Source: Phanerochaete sordida (taxonomy: Eukaryota > Basidiomycota > Agaricomycetes > Polyporales > Phanerochaetaceae). Taken from it: a DNA stretch of 64,000 bases. The stretch is taken from NCBI GenBank assembly GCA_019973155.2, contig BPQB01000001.1, positions 1,364,001 through 1,428,000 of the forward strand, read 5' to 3'. Of the stretch, positions 1 through 9,707 are shown one piece after another (within the stretch, counting starts at the first letter, position 1; every line of letters starts with the position of its first letter). The position numbers and the translations under genes are program-made. The notes under the pieces are model-generated. The model did no database searches. It was not told the origin of the DNA and was given only the letters and a program-made list of their open reading frames with translations.

Positions 1-429
1 GCAGACGATGATGGCGGAGCTCACGCCGCCGGGCTTCGACAACATGGTGCGCGCTGCGTCGCTCCCCACCGCGCCCACCCGATGCTGACTGCACTCTAGT
101 TCTTCGGGCTGTTTGGCCTCTCGAACCGCGCGTCGTCGATGATCGGCCCGAACGTCATCCAGGCGATCATCGACGACACGGGCGACAACTGGAAAGGCTT
201 CCCCTTCCTCTTCGCGATCTGCACGGCTGCGAGCCTCATCATCTGGTTCAGTGAGTCTCACCCCTGCTTTGTGTGGGAGAGCGGAACGCTGACGCGAGCA
301 GCGGTCGACGTAAACATTGGCCGGCGCGACGCAGTCGCGTGGGCCGAGAAGAACCGGCAGTACGCTGTCACGGGCGTCCTGGGAGAAGACGAGTCTGTCG
401 ACGAGCAGGACTATGCGAAGAGGAGGTGA
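1..429 (+). CDS. Atg22-like vacuolar MFS permease, 3' part
   Basis: C-terminal fragment of a polytopic transporter; the 5' part lies outside the window. Three exons read in frame: up to 46, 100-250 and 302-429, with introns 47-99 and 251-301 (GTGCGC...CTAG and GTGAGT...GCAG). The peptide runs through a glycine/serine-rich loop (FFGLFGLSNRASSMIGP) and a hydrophobic last helix, then a hydrophilic tail rich in R, D and E ending AKRR. This pattern matches the Atg22 family (major facilitator superfamily), which exports amino acids from the vacuole after autophagic breakdown. The family call rests on remembered similarity of the last two helices. Another Atg22-like MFS subfamily cannot be excluded because the diagnostic N-terminal half is missing. 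Confidence 0.72.
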
Positions 430-694
430 CGGTGTCTTTAGTTTACGATTTTGTGTGCTTGTTGGTCTGTCTCTGTCCGGATATGGATTGTGTCTCTCCT
501 TTCTTGCAAGCACGGTGATAGGCGCGCACCACGCGTGTGCTCATTGCGGAGGCTTTCCCTGCCCCTCTTTCTTTCACTCTTTGTCCGACCTCGATACCAA
601 GCCTTCGTCCTCCAGCGCAAACGGCGCATATACCCACCACATCTGTCGTTTCATCGCGTCCGCCAAGCCCCTGAGCACCCACCCGCGTCCCGAG

Positions 695-1527
695 ATGTCC
701 AGCAAGACGAGCACGGCGGCCCCGAGCGAGACGTATCTCGACCTTCTCATGATCGTGTACGGCTCGACGGCGAGCGACCCGCTCGACGACAGCCGCTTCT
801 GCGGCGAGGGCCAGCGGCGCGTCGAAGTGCGCCTCGCGCCCGCGATCCCGCCGGACGCCGCCACTTCCCTGCGCCGCCGCCAGGAGTGGGCGCACAAACT
901 CGCGCAGCGCACGACGCTCGACATGAAGCACAGCCAGGCGTGGCACTGCGAGTTCTGCGGTGCGTGGCTTGGTTTCTATATGTGGAGGGGCGGGCGCTGA
1001 CCTGCGGTGCGCAGACAAGCTCGCGCGGGAGTCTTTTGTGCAGAACGCGGGCTGGTTTCATCTCGACCCTCCGAAGCTCAACATTTACGTGCGTCCGTGC
1101 CTCTGGGCCGCACGGGCCCGAGACTGACGCAGGCATGCTCCAGGTGCACCTCGTGTGCAACAGCGTCGTGGGGCCCTGCGCCGCGCGCCTGCGCGAGACC
1201 GCGGACCTCTTCGCGGAGCAGTCGGGCGGAGGCCCAGACCCACACAAGAGGATGCCCGACCGCTTTGCGCCGGCGCACCGTTTCCCGCCCGCCGCGAGCT
1301 GCCTGTGCTGCCAGGCGGAGCAGACGGTGGGCAAGGAGTTGAAGCGCTGTGGCGCGTGCAAGCTCGTGCGCTATTGCAGGTGCGGAGTTATGCTTGTGTA
1401 TGCGCTGTATTTGGGCGATTGAGGAGCTCATCGTCGGTTTTGCAGCGCGGCGTGCCAGAAAGAGGACTGGGGTCGGCACAAGGCGACGTGCAAGGCAATC
1501 AAGGAGGTGAAGTGGGTCTGGAAGTAA
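695..1527 (+). CDS. MYND-type zinc finger protein
   Basis: Four exons (695-959, 1015-1088, 1144-1379, 1446-1527) join to 218 residues. The C-terminal 45 residues form a MYND finger: CLCC, then CGAC, YC, SAACQ, W, HK and a final C, with the spacing of a two-zinc MYND domain. MYND fingers bind proline-rich peptide partners, so this is likely a protein-interaction module and not a DNA binder. The first about 165 residues have no domain I recognise; they contain a patch (ARESFVQNAGWFHLDPPKL) that may be a small folded region. No SET domain is present, so it is not a SMYD methyltransferase. The start at 695 is the first ATG in frame with the splice pattern. Function beyond the finger is unknown. 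Confidence 0.82.
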
Positions 1528-2706
1528 GACGCCGTCAAGCATGCGTTCGAATAGTGAAGTCGCGGTCTCTCTGTATTATCCTGTACACATACCTGAGGTC
1601 TATGTCAAGCCTCGATCTGTCATCATCGCTCATGCAGGCGACTTCGCTTGTCAGTCTAGGGTTAAGGCTCCGCATAAGGCAAGCAAAGGCTTTCAATCCT
1701 AACATGCACAAACAAGGTTGGTCCCACGTCACCAGCCCCCCCTCCGACCCGTTGACCATCTTTCGCTGGCAATTAGACGCAAAAGATGGCGAGAAGTAGT
1801 CAAGGAGAGAGGTCTTCATTAGGTCGGGTCCAGCGAGGAGACGTGACCGGGACATACCGCCAAGTATAACTTCACGAGGCTGAGTTGCAGTGCCCCAGAT
1901 GCATGGGGCGGTGACCGTGAGTTTACTAGGCGTATCCGGAGACAAAGCTCCCCTCACATCATCAGACTGGCCCAAATTGTGAGAAGGACAGATAGAGTCG
2001 CATCACGAGGCTCCTTGGATTGTGTACATGGCTGGGAAAAGAGTGTACATTGCACGGCCTGATGGAGCTCTTCCGTCGATATCAGGCACATGGGCGGGCT
2101 TCGTACTACCAATAGATCTATGGCAGATCTGCAAAAGTTCGCAGGCCCACTCTTGCGATGACGGCTACGCGACCCAGACTCAGGACGTCATCCTAGGCGT
2201 ATTATCACTTCGGGCGCTTTTGAGGCGCACGACTTGCCTTCGACCATCACCAACGTTTCGACGATGCTCTCTCATCTCAACTTGTGTCGTGTGCAATGGG
2301 AGCCCCTTGGGTAACAGCACGAAGCGAACTCATGTTGTACATGGTAAGTTGCTATTGTGTAGTCGCGAGATATTCCACGCTCAGTAGGTCAATTGCACGC
2401 GTATTAGGTTTCGAAGGACGCACCTCCCGACGCAGAGCGATATGAATCAAGGGTCCCGCTGCGCTATCCCTGTTGGGTGCGCGCGACACTCACGGTGTCC
2501 CGCGATGGTACGTGGTCCTTGGCCCCATGCAGCTTCGTTCTAAATCCTCCGGGGGGCTCGACCAGATGTCGGGTAGATTGCAAATGTGCAAGTGCAGACG
2601 ACCCTGGGATGCGCGAATGCCATATTTAAGGAGTTATAGAGGCATAGAAGTCGAGGCCCTAGGGTTGTTCGCCGCGCATTCGCCCACATCCTGAGACTCG
2701 TCCATC
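1528..2706. other. Intergenic region, includes promoter of first AAA gene
   Basis: No convincing gene. Bases 2400-2455 resemble bases 6000-6057 upstream of the second AAA gene (shared blocks around CGTATTAGGTTTC and AATCAAGGG), so this stretch is one copy of a duplicated promoter. Short open frames here lack splice logic or family resemblance. Confidence 0.6.
2623..2630 (+). promoter_or_regulatory. Probable TATA element of first AAA gene
   Basis: TATTTAAG lies 77 bases before the ATG at 2707, a normal distance for a fungal TATA element. The second AAA gene has a weaker counterpart near 6198 (TATCAAGG), so the two copies may differ in strength. Confidence 0.45.
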
Positions 2707-5027
2707 ATGCGTCGCTTCCTCAAATTCTGGAGGGTCTGGTCGTCCCCGACGCCGAAGTCAGACGCAGAGAAGGGTGCTTCCGCATCTGCCGACCTCGAGC
2801 GCACCGCGTCGTCCTCTACCCTCGTGTCCTCCCCCACGCTGCCTCCGCCCAAGCTCACCGTCAAGCGCTTCGACTACTACTACCACGAGCGCAGCAAGAC
2901 ATGGAAGCACAAGGACATGGACGAGAAGGTCTCCCCGACGGACGCCAACGCCCCAGCCGCGAACGGTAACGATCCGTGGCAGGTGTACTGCTTCGTCGTC
3001 GTCAGGACCATTCCGGCCACGAACACGGAGAGCGCCGAGCCCACGTTCCAGGTCGTCATCAAGAGTCCGTACTTGCGTGATGCCTGTAAGAACGCCATCG
3101 GCGATGCTGGTCCCGCTATCAACTGGAGCGTCGAGCCGTTGTCGGTGAGCGTCATCGCATATACATGCGACTCCCTTCACTGATTCGCAAGTCTAGTTTG
3201 TGCCCAACACGCTGCTCCTGTACTTGCCGCTCTTCGAGCAGTACCGTGCTGGCCTCGAGCAGCAGAAGACGCGTACGGAGCGGGAGATCAACATGCTGCA
3301 GTCGATCGCCGCCCTCATCGACTACCTCTACAAGGACTACGGCACGACCATCGCGAACATTGAGCGCCTGCGGTCGCGCGGCGAGATCACGTTCGACCTG
3401 CTGTACGCCCTCCTGCTCCCCACCACGCTCTTCTCTGCGACCTGTCCTGTTACCGGGGAGCCGATCGCGGTGCGGCTCACCGGCTGGACGGAAACGGGCA
3501 AAAGCTACACGCTCCACTGCCAAGGCTTCGATGCCCGCGACGAGACGGAGCCTGCTGCCGAGGAGACGAACGCGGACGCGTCGACCGATCAAGAGCCTCG
3601 CAAGAGCAGCGGTACCCGCGCATACGGCTGGGTCAACATGACGTTCCATATCGGCAGCTTCGAGGGCACCAGGAAGATCAACGACCTGAGCTGCTACCCC
3701 ATGGAGTACCACCTTCTCGCGAGTGCTTTGCGGCAGACGCTCATCGAGCGAGGACGCAAGTGGGCATCTTACAGCGGTGTCCACCATGTCTTCTACAAGG
3801 GCATGGCGTTCCAGGACGAAGCCAAATACAACGTATGTTTCGCACTCGATGCATTCATACTTTTCTCGGGCTCAATCGCGTCTCGTGCAGATCAACTCTC
3901 GGGCTATGGTCGACAGCGCCACCTTCAGGCGCCTGAAGCCGAACTACGCGATGCCCAAGCTGAAGAGGGGCACCAAGCAATTTTTGTCCACGGATGAGCT
4001 GACAGAGGGGCAGCTCATGATGGCCTCGCCTGTTCTCTACGGCTTCAGCCTCTCTGACAAGATCTGGCGTACGTCTATCTCCTCTCTACCCATTCACATC
4101 ACATGCCTCATCTCATGGACTTCCAGTCGAGCTGAACGTCGAGAAAGTCTCGGAGATCCAATGGAACGACGAGGCCTTCGCGAACCTTGTGCTGCCGCCC
4201 GGGCGCAAATCTCTTCTGCTTTCACTCGTAGAGGCGCATCAGATCAACCGCGGCGACGACTTCGACGACTTCGTCAAGGGCAAGGGCCACGGACTCGTCG
4301 TGAACCTCTTCGGCCCGCCGGGTGTCGGGAAGACGCTCTCCGCGGAGGCGACCTCCGAGCACGTCAGACGCCCGCTGTACGTCGTCGGCAGCAACGACTT
4401 GGGCAGAGACGCGAACACGCTGGATAGTGCGCTTCAGAGCGTGTTCGACGTCGCGAATACTTGGAAGGCTATTGTTCTCATCGACGAGGTAAGCAACGCA
4501 GATTTCTCGTGTCTTTGCGCCTTCTAACGCGGGCTGTAGGCCGACGTGTTTTTGGAACAGCGCTCGCTGCATGACCTGGAGCGCAACGCCATGGTCGCTG
4601 TATTGTACGTATCGTCAATGAGATATGCGTCGGCGCGCTCACTGACCCATGCGTAACTCTGCCTTTCAGCCTCCGCCACCTCGAGTACTACGCCGGGATC
4701 CTCTTCTTCACGACGAACCGCGTCAAAACGTTCGACGAGGCGTTCCTCTCGCGCGTGCACGTCGCGCTGCACTTCGGCGAGCTCTCGCAGGACGCGAAGA
4801 TGCAGATCTGGGCCGCGTTCCTGCGCAAGGTCCGTGTCGTGGTCACGCAGAACCAGCTCGCACAGCTCGCGGGCCGCACGGTCAACGGGCGCGAGATCAA
4901 GAACGCGGCGCGCACCGCGTCCTCGCTCGCGCTCGGGCGCGGCGAGGAGCTGTGCTACGCACACGTTGCCGAGACACTCGATGCGATGGCCGTGTTCACG
5001 AGCGAGTTCAGGGCCGCCACTGCTTAG
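2707..5027 (+). CDS. AAA+ ATPase with DUF7025-type N-terminal region, copy 1
   Basis: Six exons (2707-3144, 3197-3832, 3891-4068, 4127-4488, 4540-4604, 4670-5027) give 678 residues. The N-terminal about 400 residues match the long region (DUF7025-like, with YPMEYH and SDKIW-type motifs) that precedes the ATPase in many filamentous-fungal AAA proteins. The ATPase has Walker A GPPGVGKT near residue 481, Walker B IVLIDE followed by ADVFLEQRS, sensor-1 FFTTNR, and the helix FDEAFLSR. All motifs needed for ATP binding and hydrolysis are present. The cellular substrate of this family is unknown; cytosolic, no signal peptide. The next gene downstream is a tandem paralogue sharing five intron positions. 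I infer an active ATPase of the classical AAA clade; no assigned pathway. Confidence 0.88.
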
Positions 5028-6278
5028 CTGGTGCCGGTATGGGTGCTGTTTACCTCTCAAGATGCGCTAAAGCGATGTATGTATTCTACGCTCCAATTAT
5101 CTCATTTCCCGGCTGTCTTTCCATGACTCGGTAGCCTATACATATAAACCGCTTACGGGTAGCGTTTTCGATGTACAGCACATCCTTGTGATGTCGTCGA
5201 AGCAATATTCCAATTTCCCTCGCCGAGGAAAGGGCCGAATATCATTGCTTGGAAGTATGCCTTGGAAGCTTGAAGCTTGGAGGATCAGCGCGGCGTCGGA
5301 GCCATGGGATAGCTGAACAATTGTGCGATAGTCACAATTGTGCAACTATGAATTATGGGAGTGATAGACTGCGCACCCGGAGCAACGGACGACCTGTGAG
5401 AATTAAGCCGGCACGGTAGGCGGTAGGGTCCTCCGTCGACATGACGCTTCCTGTCAGCCATCTGGGGCATGTTGACTATAGTTAAACATCTTTCGATGTC
5501 AATTGAAGCAGAATGTAGGGTGTTGAGTAACACATTCTCTCACTTTGTCGCATACTAGTGAGGACGACGCACAAACACGTACGAGCTGTGCTTGCGATTT
5601 TGGGCGTCTCCCGATATCGTGCCGGCGGGCGCTGTTCCTCCGTCTTGGGTTCGAACCGCGATGACCGTGCACCGTCTCATGCACCGCGAAGTCGAGGCAG
5701 AGCCGTGAGCGTTGCACTTCGGCATGAACACTTCCACACATATAACCTCCGATATCACATTTCCAGAAATCTGCGGCGCTGCAAGCATTGAACCTTCCTG
5801 AGTCTACGGTCTCCGCCTTTCTAGCCTAGTAAGGTCAGTGCAGTGCCAGGTATATGCCCGCAGACCATTTGTGATCATGACTGTTTATTCGACGCAGATG
5901 TGAATATCTAATTCTACTCGTCTCTCTACCTAGGCATCCAGGTCACATCCAGAAGGTTGGTTCAGGCCGCCGGCGTCATGTGTGACGGAACGCTGACAGG
6001 CGTATTAGGTTTCCGAAGGGTCGAACTCCCGTGCAAGAAGCTACGAATCAAGGGCTTCATTGTCTATGTCTCGTTTAGTTCGCGCCCAGACACACGAGTG
6101 CTCGTCACGGTACACATTTCCATTGATCCTCGCAGGGCCATAGAATTGTTGGCCAGCATCATGATCAGACTTCGTACGCAGCATCTGGAGCCGCGATCCC
6201 ATATCAAGGGGACGATAGGTGCCTACGAACCCAGGACAGCTCGCCTTTCTTCCCCCGTCATACCTCGCCCAAACCGCC
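5028..6278. other. Intergenic region, promoter of second AAA gene
   Basis: No gene recognised. Bases 6000-6057 are the second copy of the duplicated promoter block seen at 2400-2455. Near 5648 there is a GGTTCGAACC motif like a tRNA B box, but no matching acceptor stem or A box, so no tRNA is called. Confidence 0.55.
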
Positions 6279-8789
6279 ATGCGCCGATTCACCAGCTTCC
6301 GTCGCGCAAACACTTTTTCGGGTTCGCCGCCCGACCCAGAGAAGAGCGGCGTGCTCCCTGACATGTATGCGGGAACGATAACCCCGTCCCACGACGCCGC
6401 GACCGAGACAAACGGGTCTACGGCCGCCCTTCTCTCGCCCTCTGCGCCGCTCCCACCGCCGAACCTGCAGGTTAAGCGACTCGACTACTACTACAGCAAG
6501 TGGACGAGGTCATGGAAGTACAAGAATATGGGAGAGAAAATTACGCCGGAGCCCGTGAAGGTCGGCGTGGTGACGAACAACACCAAGAATACTGATCCTT
6601 GGCAGTCCTTCTGCTTCGTCGTCGTTCGGACCTTGTCTCAAGATGGAGGCGAGCCCGCCTTCCGAGTCTACATCAAGAGCCGATACTTGCGAAACGCGTG
6701 CCAGAACGTGATCAGGACGATTCCTGGCATTTCTTGGTATGCGGAGCCTTTGGCAGTAAGCACTTTGACCCAATACATGTGATACACTCTAACTATTAAC
6801 ATAGCTTGACCCTCAACTCTTGGTCACATTCCTGCCGCTCTTCGAAGAGTACCACGCCGATCTCGAGAAGAAGAAGAGTCGCTCCCAGGAGGAGACGTAC
6901 ATGATGTCATCGACAGCTGTGCTCATCGAGTACCTTCATCGTGACTATCGCGCGACTATCACGAGTCTCAAACGGCTCCTCGCACACGGCGAGATCACGT
7001 CTGACTTGCTCTACGCCATCCTCATTCCGCGATCGATCTTCTACGCCACCTGCCCCATTACCGGCGAGCCGGTCGCGGTGCGACTGGTAAACTCGACGAA
7101 GCTCACCTGCGGAGACTTCACTCGCTACACTCTTCACTGCGAGACCATTGACGTCTATGACGCACCGGAGCCTCTCCAGCTTCCCGATGGCGGCGACACG
7201 ATGAGCATCGGGCCCACAGGAGACGGTGCGCCCGACGCTGGACGCGACGCGGGGTATGGATGGACCGAGAGGAAGATCGCTATCGAACCGTTCGACGGCG
7301 TCGCGAAGATCAGCGAGTTAAACTGCTTTCCCATGAAATACCACCCTCTCGAGGCCGAACTCAGGCAGTCGCTCATCGCGCGCGGGCGAAAGTGGGCGGG
7401 CTATGACGGGATGCATCATGTCTCCTACAAGGGCACGTCTGTGTCCTGCACCCAGGACAACTGGGGAAAGCCTGTCAAGTACAATGTACGTCTCCACATG
7501 AGACATTGCTGATGCGTTGCGCTCACTGATTTACCGTCACAGGTGAACTGCCGGGTGATGATAGACCGTGCCAATTTCAAGCGCTTGAACCCGAACTTCG
7601 CAATGCCTCATATCAAACGAGGCGTCAACGGCTCTCCCTCAGCTGCAGCCAAAGGTATGAAAATCGATTTTCTATGGCTCCCGTGCACCGTACTGATGCT
7701 TTCCAGATAGCCATAATCAGGCCGTAGTCGTGCAGAGTCCCTTCGAACAGGACGAGCCTGCGGAGCTCCTCACTGACGAGGAGCTCATGCTTACCACCCC
7801 AGTGCTCTACGGATTCAGCTTGATTGACAAGCTGTGGCGTAAGTCTTCCTATTACTACTTTACTTCCTCTTCTCATTCCCCCCCCCCCCAGTCAGGTTCA
7901 ATGTTGCGAAGGTCTCCGAGATCGCCTGGAACGATGAGGCATTCGAGAACCTCGTGCTGCCCGGCGGTCGCAAGATGCTACTGCGCGCGCTCGTCGAGGC
8001 TCACCGGTCGGACATGGGCTTCGACGACTTCGTCAAGGGCAAGGGTCACGGGCTCGTCGTGAACCTCTTTGGCCCACCCGGCGTCGGGAAGACGCTCTCC
8101 GCCGAGGCGACCTCCGAACACGTCCGAAGCCCGCTGTACATCATCGGTGGCGCGGACCTTGGCACGAGTGCTGGCACGCTCGACAGCGCGCTGCAGGGCG
8201 TGTTCGACATTGCTACCAGCTGGAAGGCTATCGTGCTCATTGACGAGGTGAGAACGCTGCGGTGACTTGTAGTCGCTGGCATGAGCTAATGGGAGTACAG
8301 GCGGACGTCTTCCTAGAACAGCGCTCCCTGCATGATCTAGAGCGGAACGCCATGGTCGCAGTATTGTGCGTAGATCTGTCACTGTTGGCAACGTCATAGG
8401 CTGAACCACTTTCATGCTCGCCTTATAGCCTGCGGCACCTCGAATACTACCGCGGCATCCTCTTCCTCACGACGAACCGTGTCCGAACCTTCGACGAAGC
8501 GTTCCTCTCGCGCATCCACGTCGCGCTGCACTTCCGCGAGCTCACGCACGACGCCAAGGCCCAAATTTGGACGGCCTTCCTGCTCAAGGTCGGCATCACC
8601 GTCTCCGACGAGCAGCTCGCGCTACTGGCTGAGCGCAAGGTCAACGGCCGCGAGATAAAGAACGCGACGAGGACCGCGACGTCGCTGGCAGCCGGCCGGG
8701 GAGAGAGCCTGCGCTACGATCATCTGGTGGAGACGCTTGATGCTATGGAAGATTTCACGAGCGACTTCAAAGCACTAACCGCTAACTGA
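6279..8789 (+). CDS. AAA+ ATPase with DUF7025-type N-terminal region, copy 2
   Basis: Seven exons (6279-6755, 6805-7485, 7543-7654, 7707-7838, 7892-8247, 8301-8365, 8429-8789) give 727 residues, clearly paralogous to the gene at 2707-5027. Walker A GPPGVGKT (near residue 529), Walker B IVLIDE-ADVFLEQRS and sensor FLTTNR are intact. The start at 6279 was chosen because it aligns with the MRRF start of copy 1; an in-frame ATG at 6219 would add 20 residues. Differences from copy 1: an extra intron (7655-7706) embedded in an insertion of about 25 residues before the conserved VLYGFSL motif, and a 12-base C run directly before the acceptor at 7891. Both copies look functional. They were probably produced by a tandem duplication that carried the promoter. 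Confidence 0.87.
7655..7706 (+). other. Intron present only in AAA copy 2
   Basis: GTATGA...TTCCAG, 52 nt, phase 1. Copy 1 reads without interruption through the equivalent place (about 3970-3990). The flanking coding sequence is a serine/alanine- and acid-rich insertion absent from copy 1. Confidence 0.7.
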
Positions 8790-9370
8790 GAGTGCGTGTC
8801 TACGCTTTCTTCACTTCTGTTTGGCATGTATTTGTACAGTATGGATATTGCACGACGTTATACCTCATATTTGCTTCATCTCGGTATCCGTTCCATGCCG
8901 CAGCCTCGCATCCTGGACGAGGTACTCGTTTCGTTCGTGCAGCAGTCCTCGATAGAGAACATTAATATTGCCTTTGTAGCTGGCACCGCTGACAGCTACT
9001 TCTAGAAACTCAGCAGTCCTTTCGATATCTCTACGTTCCTCCACCAATTGTTTCCCCTCCTGGTCCGAAACAATATGGTCCGTACTCAGTAGCCATCGGA
9101 TGAGTATCGATCCATAAGAGAGTAAAGGGGTAAACAAATCAATTCGACTTGCATGATACCCAGCTGATGTACGAAGCTGACGCAGTGTAGAGGCTGGAGG
9201 GCAGAACATCCTCCACAAACAATTCTTATGTATTTATCATCCTCCAAAAATCCTACATCTTCTTCGTCACGATACAAGAGCCACTGGTACAATCACAGAT
9301 TTCGCAGCACAGGTCTGCACGAGGGTGAACAAGGCCGAACGCTAGGCTTGGCTGGGCGACGAGTGAGATT
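8790..9370. other. Intergenic, no gene seen
   Basis: Between the AAA copy 2 stop and the metallothionein stop (opposite strands, convergent). AT-rich compared with its neighbours. Contains the 3' untranslated parts of both genes; nothing else recognised. Confidence 0.5.
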
Positions 9371-9616
9371 TCACTCCTTCTTCTCGCACTTGCACTCCTC
9401 GGCGGTGGTGCAGGAGCAGCTGCATCCGGTCGTCAGCAACATGGACTCGATATCGCGGCGCGCACGGCGGGTAGAGGGTGCAAGAGTAGAGGACGTACGT
9501 CGTAGCGCAGTTGGTCTGGCCGCAGTGGGCGTTGACGGGGACAGCGTTGATCTACGAGGCAGAGTATGGTGAGCGTTGCGGTGCACGTCGAGCGGGAGAC
9601 CACGTACGGAGAACAT
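9371..9616 (-). CDS. Small cysteine-rich metallothionein, three exons
   Basis: Exons on the minus strand: 9608-9616 (9 nt, M-F-S), 9499-9551 and 9371-9419, with introns 9552-9607 (GTACGTG...CGTAG) and 9420-9498 (GTACGTC...TGCAG). The spliced product has 36 residues with cysteines at 13, 18, 22, 24, 30 and 32 (CGQTNC, CSC, CKC) and a lysine/glutamate tail. The N-terminal NAVPVNA segment and the cysteine pattern match short fungal copper metallothioneins, which chelate Cu(I) (and Zn/Cd) in the cytosol. No aromatic residue except F2. A TATA element lies 84-91 bases upstream. Confidence is high for the splice model because frame, consensus sites and cysteine pattern agree. Metal preference cannot be read from sequence. 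Confidence 0.85.
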   Translation of the reverse strand: MFSVRGLPLDVHRNAHHTLPRRSTLSPSTPTAARPTALRRTSSTLAPSTRRARRDIESMLLTTGCSCSCTTAEECKCEKKE

Positions 9617-9699
9617 GGTAGCTTGGGCTTGGGAGTCGAGGTGGTAGTGCAGCTGGGTTCGAGTGAACTTGCTGAGTATCCCCTGCAGCCTATGTCGTC

Positions 9700-9707
9700 C
9701 TTATATC
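9700..9707 (-). promoter_or_regulatory. TATA element of metallothionein gene
   Basis: On the minus strand this reads GATATAAG, about 85 bases upstream of the metallothionein ATG at 9616. No clear copper-factor site was identified by eye in the next 300 bases. Confidence 0.5.

Noticed and set aside
5640..5665. GGTTCGAACC, a tRNA B-box-like sequence
   Set aside because: No pairing T-stem, no A box at the right distance and no acceptor stem; a chance palindrome.
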